From contig JACPZR010000610.1 of the NCBI GenBank assembly GCA_016195395.1, forward strand, positions 1-7,591: DNA of 7,591 nt, written 5' to 3'. Below, in pieces: positions 1 through 5,969 of this stretch. Numbering within the stretch: the stretch's first letter is position 1; every line of letters starts with the position of its first letter. The stretch is from Spirochaetia bacterium (GTDB lineage: Bacteria > Spirochaetota > Leptospirae > Leptospirales > Leptonemataceae). The notes under the pieces are model-generated. The model was not told the origin of the DNA. It saw only the letters and a list, made by a program, of their open reading frames with translations, and made no database searches. Position numbers and translations under genes: made by a program.

Positions 1-387
1 AACAGCCGCCTGGGGTTGTGCTACAGCCTTGCGCTGGCGGCAAGTCTTGACACGAGTCTCGATTTCTACACGGCGATGAATATTCTTCTGCCGCACATCA
101 TGGAATACAATCTCACAACGTCCGCGGGAAAATACGTGCAAATTGCCCGCGCTTTGGATGAGGACATCAAAGACATTACCGTCATTGAAGCTGCCATTAA
201 GGCCGTGGAAGGTGTGCGCAAACTCTACATGGAGCTGAAGGTGCCCCAGCGTCTGTCCGACTTCGAGGTCAGCAAAGCGGAACTGCCAAGCATAGCCGAA
301 AAAGCCATGCAGATCCCGCTCACGCGGAACACACCGCGTGAGCTGGACCGGAACGAGATCGAAACGATCTTGATCGCCGCCTACTAG
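1..387 (+). CDS. Iron-containing alcohol dehydrogenase family protein, C-terminal fragment (5' end outside window)
   Basis: The frame is open from base 1, so the gene starts upstream; 128 residues are visible, ending in TAG at 385-387. Visible residues 27-35 (NILLPHIMEY) match the signature of the all-helical C-terminal domain of Fe-dependent alcohol dehydrogenases (FucO/AdhB type), and the rest has the usual layout of that domain (KYVQIARALD, then a helical tail). Family members reduce aldehydes or oxidise alcohols with NAD(P) and a divalent metal held by one Asp and three His. Anchoring on ILLPH, the two C-terminal ligand histidines of FucO (in VHGMAHP and TPHG) fall on Tyr8 and Phe22 here, so metal binding looks lost. 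The Rossmann domain and the other ligands lie outside the window, so substrate and activity cannot be judged. The stop codon interlocks with that of the convergent SDR gene. Family fold is fairly secure; function is not. Confidence 0.8.
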   Translation, partial: NSRLGLCYSLALAASLDTSLDFYTAMNILLPHIMEYNLTTSAGKYVQIARALDEDIKDITVIEAAIKAVEGVRKLYMELKVPQRLSDFEVSKAELPSIAEKAMQIPLTRNTPRELDRNEIETILIAAY

Positions 388-1433
388 ATAATCTTAGCGA
401 CAGCTTTGAAGATTTTGAGGACGCCTTGTTTCCAAGGAACGCGGTGCGTTACCCCGGCCACTTCGTCTGCGTCTTTTGGCTTGTTCTGCAGATACCATTT
501 GTAAGAATCAATCAACGCATCGGCGTTGGAGTACTTGGGCTTCCATCCCAGATTTGTCTTGATCTTGTCAATGGACACGAAGGAATCCTTGTCCGCCGTT
601 CCATAAACCCAGCGGTAGAGCGGGGAGATGTGCATGGCTTCAAACACACGGAGGGCTGCTTTCACCGGACCGGAGGGAACACCGAGTACTTTCGCGCCGT
701 TGCCGGCGAATTCACAGAGAGCGCCAACGTCTTCACGCACAGTGCGGAAATTTTCCGCGCCGCAGTTGAATGTCTCGTTTGCTTTCTTGTCCGGCTTGGT
801 GGCGGCCAGAAGGATAGCGTCTACCAGGTCACGGACATCAAGAAGCTGGTAACGGTTTTTGCCGTTTCCAAACACGGGGATGCGGGCGCCGGATTCTACC
901 CAGTCGAAAAGGATCTGGAACACACCCAGTCGGCCTGTCCCAATGAACGTCTTGGGACGAATCACGGGCACGGTCAGGGTCTTGCTTCGGTACTCCATGC
1001 AGATTTTTTCCGCTTCGATCTTGGCAGTGCCGTACGGGCCCACGCCCACCATGGGATCTTCTTCTACTAATGGGTGACGGAGGGGGATGCCGTAGACAGC
1101 GGTGGAGCTGATGTAGACCACACGCTTGATCTTATTGGCTTTTGCTGCTTCGAGAACGGCGCGCGTTCCATCCACAGTGGTTGTCATGATGTCTTCTTTC
1201 TTCCAAAGAGGAAGTGCTGCAGCGGCGTGAATGATGACGTCGTGTCCTTTGGAGGCTGCGATCAGAGCCTGCAGGTCCCGCACATCGCCATGGACGCATT
1301 TTACGTCTTTGGGATAGTCGCCGGGGGTGTACTCGGCAATATCATAGAGCGTGATTTTCTCTTTCTTCTTGGCAAGAGCCTGCACCAAGTGATAGCCTAG
1401 GAAGCCGGCGCCGCCGGTGATAAAATATTTCAT
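384..1433 (-). CDS. NAD-dependent epimerase/dehydratase (extended SDR family)
   Basis: A 349-residue protein of the extended short-chain dehydrogenase/reductase type, a cytoplasmic NAD(P)-dependent enzyme family acting on nucleotide sugars, sterols or related substrates. The N-terminal dinucleotide-binding motif TGGAGFLG spans residues 6-13, GDVRD is at 49-53, and the YISSTAVYG strand at 107-115 supplies the catalytic Ser/Thr. The active-site YGTAK (Tyr134, Lys138) follows, and RPKTFIGTG at 159-167 is the usual substrate-side loop. Length is normal for the family. The general look (3-beta-HSD/sterol dehydrogenase or UDP-sugar epimerase-like) does not fix a substrate. The C-terminal roughly 16 residues are hydrophobic and basic (WKQGVLKIFKAVAKII) and could form a membrane-associated amphipathic helix; that is inference. 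ATG at 1431-1433 is chosen because the Rossmann motif begins right after it, though no good Shine-Dalgarno precedes it. It lies 73 bases downstream of the ABM-like gene on the same strand, possibly co-transcribed. Confidence 0.92.
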   Translation of the reverse strand: MKYFITGGAGFLGYHLVQALAKKKEKITLYDIAEYTPGDYPKDVKCVHGDVRDLQALIAASKGHDVIIHAAAALPLWKKEDIMTTTVDGTRAVLEAAKANKIKRVVYISSTAVYGIPLRHPLVEEDPMVGVGPYGTAKIEAEKICMEYRSKTLTVPVIRPKTFIGTGRLGVFQILFDWVESGARIPVFGNGKNRYQLLDVRDLVDAILLAATKPDKKANETFNCGAENFRTVREDVGALCEFAGNGAKVLGVPSGPVKAALRVFEAMHISPLYRWVYGTADKDSFVSIDKIKTNLGWKPKYSNADALIDSYKWYLQNKPKDADEVAGVTHRVPWKQGVLKIFKAVAKII

Positions 1434-1506
1434 GCGCCAGGATTTTTCGACGCAGGGGCACCGTCAAATGGATTTTTGTGCGGCGCACCAGTTTTTGGCA
1501 ACCGGG

Positions 1507-1830
1507 CTAGTTTGCCAGGAGCGGCTCAAAGTGCGCAAACACTTGGTTGGCTTCCGGCAGGGTCGACAGGCGTTCGTATTCGCATGCGGATGCAAAGCGC
1601 TCCCAAAGGGCGCGGACGCTGTTGTTCCCACGCGCAAGCTCCGGAGCCTGCGGCGAGGCCCATTCAAAAACCTCGAGAATCGACCCATCGCCGGCCTTCA
1701 TGACCACCTGCGGGTGTTTTGTTGCATATCCCTGGGACTGGAGAACAGGGAGATGCTCGCGGATTAGGCCCATGAGCTCGTCTTCTTTTCCCGCCCGGGG
1801 GATGTATCTAACAATGACCAAGGATCCCAT
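1507..1830 (-). CDS. Small ABM-like (dimeric alpha/beta barrel) protein, function unknown
   Basis: A 107-residue protein starting MGSLVIVRYIPRAGKEDEL. The pattern of an opening beta strand, a helix rich in Glu/Leu (EDELMGLIREHLPVL), a strand ending in ILEVFEWASP (residues 51-60), a helix with ALWERFASACEY and a final LPEANQVFAHFEPL segment is typical of the antibiotic-biosynthesis-monooxygenase-like ferredoxin fold. That fold usually dimerises and is used by small monooxygenases, heme-degrading enzymes and many uncharacterised stress proteins. No heme or catalytic residue can be assigned from sequence alone. An in-frame TTG at 1882-1884 would add 18 residues (LCINCLILLGHRKKTGR) unlike the fold, so the ATG at 1828-1830 is preferred. 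A TATAAT on the same strand lies 67 bases upstream. It may share a transcript with the SDR gene downstream, which could point to a joint redox role, but nothing in the sequence proves this. Confidence 0.8.
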   Translation of the reverse strand: MGSLVIVRYIPRAGKEDELMGLIREHLPVLQSQGYATKHPQVVMKAGDGSILEVFEWASPQAPELARGNNSVRALWERFASACEYERLSTLPEANQVFAHFEPLLAN

Positions 1831-1896
1831 GCGGCCCGTTTTTTTGCGGTGCCCCAGGAGGATCAAGCAATTTATGCAGAGCAAAAAAGTGACAAT

Positions 1897-1902
1897 ATTA
1901 TA
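1897..1902 (-). promoter_or_regulatory. Candidate -10 box for the ABM-like/SDR genes
   Basis: Read on the minus strand this is a perfect TATAAT in a local AT-rich patch, 67 bases before the ABM-like start codon. A matching TTGACA-like -35 is not present at 17 bases spacing, so this would be a weak or activator-dependent promoter, or chance. The location in the divergent intergenic gap supports it. Confidence 0.35.
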
Positions 1903-1983
1903 GGAATACTAAAGCGGGGCCGACTGGAGAGGCTGCGGCCGCATCACGGGCTGACCGAGTGCGTGGAGTCCTGCAGGAAGCGA

Positions 1984-2145
1984 CTACGGCATTCCCAGCC
2001 TGCGCATCACGCCCAGGAAAGCATCGCTCCGGACGTAGGCAGTATTGTTTGTAACGTAGAGCATCGTATCGACATCGTCAGGGAAAAATGAGGCGACATA
2101 ATAAAATGCTATCGCTGCAAGGGGCGCAGTTGTAGGCTGGATCAT
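1984..2145 (-). CDS. Doubtful 53-residue ORF, head-to-head with the lysine-rich microprotein
   Basis: An ATG at 2143-2145 opens a 53-residue frame ending in TAG at 1984-1986. The product begins MIQPTTAPLAAIAFYYVASF, a moderately hydrophobic stretch, and ends SDAFLGVMRRLGMP. I do not recognise it. Its start codon overlaps that of the plus-strand microprotein in the tetranucleotide CATG (2143-2146), and the frame also stays open upstream through the antisense of the lysine codons, which is expected by chance because AAG/AAA codons read as Phe/Leu in reverse. It may be a real small membrane-associated peptide, a remnant of a longer gene, or noise. Confidence 0.15.
   Translation of the reverse strand: MIQPTTAPLAAIAFYYVASFFPDDVDTMLYVTNNTAYVRSDAFLGVMRRLGMP
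2097..2107 (+). promoter_or_regulatory. Candidate -10 region for the plus-strand genes
   Basis: The AT-rich run CATAATAAAAT contains TAATAA and TAAAAT, either of which could act as a -10 box 37 to 40 bases before the microprotein start. A TCGACA (2069-2074) resembles TTGACA but is spaced too far (24 bases or more) to pair well. Placement just upstream of a run of co-directional genes is the main support. Confidence 0.25.
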
Positions 2146-2245
2146 GTCTAAGGAAAAAGTCACACAAAAGAACCAGAAGAAAGCTCCTGCAAAGACGCTG
2201 AAAGAAAAGCGCGCTGCAAAGAAAGGCAAGAAGTCCGGTTCCTAA
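2144..2245 (+). CDS. 33-residue lysine-rich microprotein
   Basis: ATG at 2144-2146 to TAA at 2243-2245 encodes a 33-residue, extremely basic peptide with 14 Lys and 1 Arg and no hydrophobic core. It contains the segment KTLKEKRAAKKGKKSGS. The LKEKRAAKK pattern is one I recall from short lysine-rich hypothetical proteins in several bacterial phyla, which suggests a conserved family rather than chance, though I cannot search to confirm it. Such composition suits nucleic-acid or ribosome association, which is inference only. A short AGG at 2134-2136 lies 7 bases before the start and could serve as a weak ribosome-binding site. It is the first gene of the plus-strand series, 48 bases before the rhomboid gene. 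Automatic gene callers often miss genes of this length. Confidence 0.7.
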   Translation: MSKEKVTQKNQKKAPAKTLKEKRAAKKGKKSGS

Positions 2246-2293
2246 AAACCCCGCACGCCCAAGAACCCGTTACCGCCCGCGGCAAGAGCGACT

Positions 2294-2902
2294 ATGGAAT
2301 CAACCGCCCTTTTTGCTCTCATCGCGATCAACGTCGTTGTTTCCTTTATTGGTTTCCGCGCGTTGAGCGGTCCCGCCGCCTCAAACTTTCTTTTTGTTCC
2401 CTTTGAGGTAGCCCGTGGAAGAAATTTCACCGGCGCGATTCTTGCCAATGTCTCCCACGCCAATGGAGCGCACCTGTTGATGAACATGGTGACGCTCTTC
2501 TTTTTTGCGCCGGCTGTGGTGCGCCAATCCAGTCAGCTGACCATGCTCCTCTTGTATGTGGGATCAGGCCTGGGTGCAGCGGTGGCTGTGTATCTTTTCC
2601 AACGCGGGAATCCCAATTATCGCTGCCTGGGCGCGAGCGGGTCTGTGGTGGGCATCGTGTTTGCCGCGATTGCCATGGACCCCTCCATCACCGTGTACCT
2701 GCATTTTGCCATCCCGATTCCCGGTCCGCTCTATGCGATTGGCTACCTGGCCCTTTCCATTTTCTTCATGCGGAACAGCCAGGGAGGGGTCAGCCACGAA
2801 GCGCATATCGGCGGGGCCGTAACAGGGATTGTCCTCACGGGATTGCTTGCTCCACACGGTTTGTGGCCGCTCATTCGCTATGTGTCGCACTTTCTCTCCT
2901 AG
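2294..2902 (+). CDS. Rhomboid family intramembrane serine protease
   Basis: A 202-residue, strongly hydrophobic protein with about six transmembrane segments, the size of a minimal bacterial rhomboid (GlpG core). Rhomboids sit in the cytoplasmic membrane and cut transmembrane helices of other proteins. All active-site features are visible. The HANGAHLLMN motif at residues 55-64 matches the HxxxxHxxxN signature, with Asn64 as oxyanion-hole residue; GASGS at 113-117 contains the nucleophile Ser115; and AHIGGA at 170-175 contains catalytic His171. The protein should therefore be proteolytically competent. The loop before the first motif is short and there is no extra cytoplasmic domain. The ATG at 2294 places the first membrane helix at the very N-terminus and is preceded only by a weak GCAAGAG. 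Substrates cannot be inferred from the context, although the following gene encodes a probable lipoprotein with a hydrophobic glycine-rich segment. Confidence 0.93.
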   Translation: MESTALFALIAINVVVSFIGFRALSGPAASNFLFVPFEVARGRNFTGAILANVSHANGAHLLMNMVTLFFFAPAVVRQSSQLTMLLLYVGSGLGAAVAVYLFQRGNPNYRCLGASGSVVGIVFAAIAMDPSITVYLHFAIPIPGPLYAIGYLALSIFFMRNSQGGVSHEAHIGGAVTGIVLTGLLAPHGLWPLIRYVSHFLS

Positions 2903-2967
2903 AGAGAGCGTGACCGCATAACAGACCGCCTTGAAGGCGCGTATTTGCGCGAACTGCGACACAACGG

Positions 2968-4224
2968 TTGCGTCAAACTTCTGTGCGCCAACGTGTCATT
3001 AGGTCCGCATCCCTTCTCCTTCTCTGCATCATCCCTCTCAATTGCCTGACGTTTTCCGGCACAGTGATCGGCAAGGGTGTGGGGCGTCCGGGACGAGAGG
3101 GCGGGCCTGCCGCCGCCGGCGCCTTGGCGGGGTTTGTTGGGGATTTGGCGGTGGCGGTCAAGGCGGGCGGACTTGCGGGTGGGGTCTACGGTCTGCTTGC
3201 CTTGAGCGTCTTGTCGCTCTCGGCAGCGTTGGTTGGTCACATGGATTACCCCAGCGGAGAGATTGAATACCCTGTTTACCCGGCTACGCCGGAAGGACGG
3301 AAGCTCAGAGATTTTGTAGCGGGCGCAAAGAACGTCATCATCACGTTCGACAAACCGGCGGAGGCGTCATCGCAGCTGGCGGGCGGTGACGGTAGACTGG
3401 CGCGCAGGATAGTTGAAGAAGCGGACAAGGAGAGTTTTTATTTCCTGCTGGATGGCTACAAACGCACGGATATTCTTCCCGACCACTGGATAACGTTGCA
3501 AACCGCACTTGCCGACAAGAGCCGCATCGCTCTGCGATCCGGTACGCAGATGATCCTTCATCTGGAAGTCAAGTCGCCTCTGACCCGGTGCGATGTGGAG
3601 CCCCGCCTAGACAAGGATGCGTGTTCCAAAGCCATGATCAGCGCGGCCGCGGGCGAGCCAGCAGGAAGCGGGTGCGCGGCCAAACCAACGGCAGTCCGAC
3701 TCCTTGCGATTCCCGTGTCGGCCACACTGATACATCCCGGCAAAGAACCGACGCTCTCCGCAGCAGGAGCGGAGAATGAAATCCAAGGGAAGGTTTATGC
3801 CCATCCGGGCGACCTGACCTGCCCCGCGGTGGGCGCGGCGGTTGACAGCGCTCTCCATGCATCAGTCGTTTTCGTGAAGGATAAGCTCTTTCCAGCCGTT
3901 AAGGTGGCGCGCGTCAAACTTCTGATCCGGGACCCTGACCCCGCTGTGGAGGAACACCTTGCTTTGGGCGCCGCAGAGATTCGAGGTGAAACCCCGTCGT
4001 TTGAAAAAGCTGCGGTGCACTGGCGGAGGGCGCTCGAAGTCTCAAAGGGAAAGAGCGAGGCGGCGCTTGCGGACATGGGCCATTACCACTTCTCCCGCGG
4101 GGAATGCAGAGAGGCAGCTGACTATTACGACCGCGCATCCCAGCTGGAACATTCCGACAAGAGGTATTGGCAGGAAATGAAGAAACGGATGCAGGCGCTC
4201 GTGGATCAGGAATCGGGGCGTTGA
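2968..4224 (+). CDS. Probable lipoprotein with glycine-zipper segment and C-terminal TPR
   Basis: A 418-residue protein not assigned to a named family. The N-terminus has basic residues ([14 protein letters not shown]), a short hydrophobic core LLLLCIIPL and Cys26 in IPLNC. With Asn at -1 this is a poor E. coli-type lipobox but close to the loose spirochaetal form, so export and lipidation are probable, not certain. Residues 35-90 are glycine/alanine-rich with GxxxG spacing (35/39, 51/55, 67/71/75, 68/72) and end in a hydrophobic stretch [16 protein letters not shown], resembling glycine-zipper membrane segments. A mixed alpha/beta middle region follows. Residues about 326-403 are helical, with a clear TPR-like unit ([20 protein letters not shown], then YYDRAS). 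TTG at 2968 is the first start after an in-frame TGA at 2932-2934; GTG at 2983 is an alternative that keeps the signal peptide. A role in envelope assembly or protein interaction is inference. Confidence 0.82.
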   Translation: MRQTSVRQRVIRSASLLLLCIIPLNCLTFSGTVIGKGVGRPGREGGPAAAGALAGFVGDLAVAVKAGGLAGGVYGLLALSVLSLSAALVGHMDYPSGEIEYPVYPATPEGRKLRDFVAGAKNVIITFDKPAEASSQLAGGDGRLARRIVEEADKESFYFLLDGYKRTDILPDHWITLQTALADKSRIALRSGTQMILHLEVKSPLTRCDVEPRLDKDACSKAMISAAAGEPAGSGCAAKPTAVRLLAIPVSATLIHPGKEPTLSAAGAENEIQGKVYAHPGDLTCPAVGAAVDSALHASVVFVKDKLFPAVKVARVKLLIRDPDPAVEEHLALGAAEIRGETPSFEKAAVHWRRALEVSKGKSEAALADMGHYHFSRGECREAADYYDRASQLEHSDKRYWQEMKKRMQALVDQESGR

Positions 4225-4261
4225 TCGCCGCGGTTTTCCTCCTTTACAGGGCCGTCGTTCC

Positions 4262-4275
4262 GGGAAATTTGTCCC
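4262..4275 (+). other. Small hairpin in the ilvC leader
   Basis: GGGA-AATTTG-TCCC forms a 4-bp stem with a 6-base loop that ends 2 bases before the ilvC start codon, covering the place where a ribosome-binding site should be. The only SD-like bases (GGGA) are inside the stem. The stem is too short to claim regulation; it is recorded because no better ribosome-binding site is visible. Confidence 0.2.
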
Positions 4276-4277
4276 AC

Positions 4278-5282
4278 ATGGCGAAGATTTATTACGACGA
4301 TTCCTGCGACATGAAACTCTTTCAGGGCAAGACAGTTGCCGTCATTGGTTACGGCAGCCAAGGACATGCGCAGGCGCAGAACATGCGCGACAGCGGCATG
4401 AAAGTCATCATTGGTTTGAAGCCGGATTCCAAGTCCGCTCCTTCCGCTAAAGAAGAAGGCTTTGAGGTGATGACACCGGCGGAAGCCAGCAAGAAAGCGG
4501 ACGTGATCCAGATCCTTGCGCCGGACCAGACGATGGCCGGTATCTACAAGGAATCTGTTGAGCCGCACCTGACGCAGGGCAAAGCTCTCGTGTTTTCGCA
4601 CGGTTTCAACATTCACTACGAACTCATCAAGCCGCCGGCTAACGTTGACGTTTACATGGTGGCTCCCAAAGGACCCGGACACCTGGTCCGCCGCGTCTAC
4701 CGCGAAGGCGGCGGGGTGCCGTGTCTCATTGCTATTCATCAGGATGCCACAGGAACCGCCAAGCAGCGCGCACTGGCGCATGCTTCCGGAGTCGGTGGAG
4801 GCCGTGCCGGGATTCTTGAAACGACTTTCCGTGACGAAACAGAAACGGACCTCTTTGGAGAGCAGGCAGTGCTCTGCGGGGGCCTTTCCTCGCTCATCAC
4901 GTCAGGGTTTGAAACACTGGTGGAAGCCGGATACGATCCTGACATGGCATACTTTGAATGTCTGCACGAAGTGAAGTTGATTGTTGACCTCATCTATGAA
5001 GGCGGCCTTGCCCGGATGCGTTATTCAATTTCTGACACCGCTGAATACGGCGACCTTACGCGCGGACCTCGCATCATTGACCCTTCTGTAAAGGCGCGGA
5101 TGAAAGAAGTCCTGGGCGAAATCCAGAAGGACAAAGGCGCTAAATTTGCGAAAGAATGGGTGGAAGAAACCAATAAGGGTTATCCCAATTTCAACCGCCT
5201 GCGCGAAGCCGGACAAAAACACCAGATTGAAGAAGTGGGCAAGAAGCTTCGCGGCATGATGAAGTTTCTCTCCAAGAAATAG
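4278..5282 (+). CDS. ilvC: Ketol-acid reductoisomerase (NADP(+)), class I
   Basis: A 334-residue cytoplasmic enzyme of valine, leucine and isoleucine synthesis. It isomerises and reduces 2-acetolactate or 2-aceto-2-hydroxybutyrate with NADPH and Mg2+. The Rossmann motif [12 protein letters not shown] starts at residue 24. The coenzyme loop GLKPDSKS (46-53), with Lys and Ser residues, suits [14 protein letters not shown] (106-114) carries His108. The knotted C-terminal domain holds Mg2+ ligands Asp191 and Glu195 (ETDLFGEQ) and Glu227 and Glu231 (FECLHE), plus Ser252 in [10 protein letters not shown]. All catalytic residues are in place and the length is that of the short class I form. The frame is open upstream to 4167, inside the preceding gene, but MAKIYYDD at 4278 is the standard N-terminus. 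No acetolactate synthase or other branched-chain gene is nearby and no leader peptide is seen. The sequence resembles my memory of Leptospira IlvC. The DUF2461 gene follows after 5 bases. Confidence 0.98.
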   Translation: MAKIYYDDSCDMKLFQGKTVAVIGYGSQGHAQAQNMRDSGMKVIIGLKPDSKSAPSAKEEGFEVMTPAEASKKADVIQILAPDQTMAGIYKESVEPHLTQGKALVFSHGFNIHYELIKPPANVDVYMVAPKGPGHLVRRVYREGGGVPCLIAIHQDATGTAKQRALAHASGVGGGRAGILETTFRDETETDLFGEQAVLCGGLSSLITSGFETLVEAGYDPDMAYFECLHEVKLIVDLIYEGGLARMRYSISDTAEYGDLTRGPRIIDPSVKARMKEVLGEIQKDKGAKFAKEWVEETNKGYPNFNRLREAGQKHQIEEVGKKLRGMMKFLSKK

Positions 5283-5287
5283 CGGGG

Positions 5288-5950
5288 ATGCTCGCGCGCA
5301 GCACCATAGACTTTCTGAGGGCACTCAAAAAGAACAACACGCGCGAGTGGTTCAAAGGGCACGAAGAAGACTATCGCGCCGCGGTGACGGACTTCACGCG
5401 CTTTGTTGACGTCCTCATCGCAAAAACCCGGAAGTTGGACAATTCCATTGGAAACGTGAGCGCGCGCGACTGCCTTTTCCGCATCTTCAGGGATGTGCGG
5501 TTTTCCAGAAACAAGTCGCCCTACAAAACGAACTTTGGCGCGTTCATTGCCGCCGGCGGCAAGAAGTCCACGCTCGCCGGCTATTACTTTCACTTGGAAC
5601 CGGGAGCGTGCTTCTTGGGCGGCGGTCTGTACATGCCGGACCCAAAGCGACTGGCTCTTGTGCGCACCGCCATTGAAACCGACCCCGGACCTCTGCGAAA
5701 GATTCTCGCCGCGAAGTCCTTCAAATCTGAATATGAAGGTTTGTCCGGCGACCGCGTGAAAACGGCGCCGCGTGGTTTCTCAAAGGACCACCCCGATCTG
5801 GACCTGATTCAATTCAAGAGTTATACAGCCGTGGCCAAGCTTGAAGACAAGGCGCTCGCGGCCAAAGACCTCGATGCGATCATCGTGAAGCGATTTGCGG
5901 CTTTGTACCCGCTCAATGCGTGGCTCAATAAAGTGCTGACTAAAAAGTGA
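5288..5950 (+). CDS. DUF2461 / TIGR02453 family protein
   Basis: A 220-residue soluble protein of the widespread but uncharacterised DUF2461 family (TIGR02453). Hallmarks appear in order: FLRALKKNNTREWFKGH at 9-25, RIFRDVRFSRNKSPYKTNFG at 65-84, GYYFHLEPG at 98-106, GGGLYMP at 111-117, VKTAPRGF at 157-164 and HPDLDLIQFKSY at 168-179. The length matches the family. Conserved Arg, Lys, His and Tyr residues cluster as if forming a binding or catalytic pocket, but no reaction is established that I know of. The ATG at 5288 lies 5 bases after the ilvC stop and gives the family's usual N-terminus. The only purine-rich bases before it (CGGGG) are too close for a normal Shine-Dalgarno, so translation is probably coupled to ilvC. 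The pairing with ilvC may be incidental. The second lipoprotein follows after 19 bases. Confidence 0.95.
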   Translation: MLARSTIDFLRALKKNNTREWFKGHEEDYRAAVTDFTRFVDVLIAKTRKLDNSIGNVSARDCLFRIFRDVRFSRNKSPYKTNFGAFIAAGGKKSTLAGYYFHLEPGACFLGGGLYMPDPKRLALVRTAIETDPGPLRKILAAKSFKSEYEGLSGDRVKTAPRGFSKDHPDLDLIQFKSYTAVAKLEDKALAAKDLDAIIVKRFAALYPLNAWLNKVLTKK

Positions 5951-5969
5951 ACGGACCGGAAAATGAACC

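Larger units (their letters stand above)
1831..2143. other. Intergenic region between divergent transcription units
   Basis: This stretch separates the minus-strand ABM-like/SDR pair from the plus-strand genes starting at 2144. It contains an AT-rich patch around 1885-1910 and another around 2096-2107, consistent with promoters facing in both directions. It also contains two perfect 10-base palindromes, TGCGGCCGCA at 1934-1943 and TCCTGCAGGA at 1969-1978, whose significance is unknown. Open frames cross it on both strands, but none gives a recognisable protein. I see no tRNA, riboswitch or terminator with a T-run. Confidence 0.5.

Noticed and set aside
426..1070. A 214-residue open frame on the plus strand
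   Set aside because: It is antisense to the SDR gene, whose motifs are complete, and its translation shows no recognisable domain.
1434..1470. TTGACG on the minus strand (1463-1468) as a -35 box for the SDR gene
   Set aside because: At 17 bases spacing there is no -10-like hexamer, and transcription would start too close to the ATG.
1849..2091. An 80-residue plus-strand frame in the intergenic region
   Set aside because: It runs through the candidate promoter patch, has no plausible ribosome-binding site and gives a protein of random-looking composition with no known motif.
2926..2953. Possible terminator hairpins after the rhomboid gene (CGCC-TTGAA-GGCG and GCGC-GTATTT-GCGC)
   Set aside because: The stems are only 4 bp (or 6 bp with an impossible one-base loop) and no T-run follows, so they do not support a call of intrinsic termination.
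2564..2962. A 132-residue open frame on the minus strand
   Set aside because: It lies opposite the rhomboid gene, whose active-site motifs fix the coding strand.
4167..4277. Extended N-terminus of ilvC beginning inside the preceding gene
   Set aside because: The extra 37 residues overlap the 3' end of the TPR lipoprotein gene in another frame, while MAKIYYDD at 4278 is the usual N-terminus of the family.
4206..4781. A 191-residue open frame on the minus strand
   Set aside because: It is antisense to ilvC and the end of the lipoprotein gene; ilvC is unambiguous and the reverse product is a compositional shadow.
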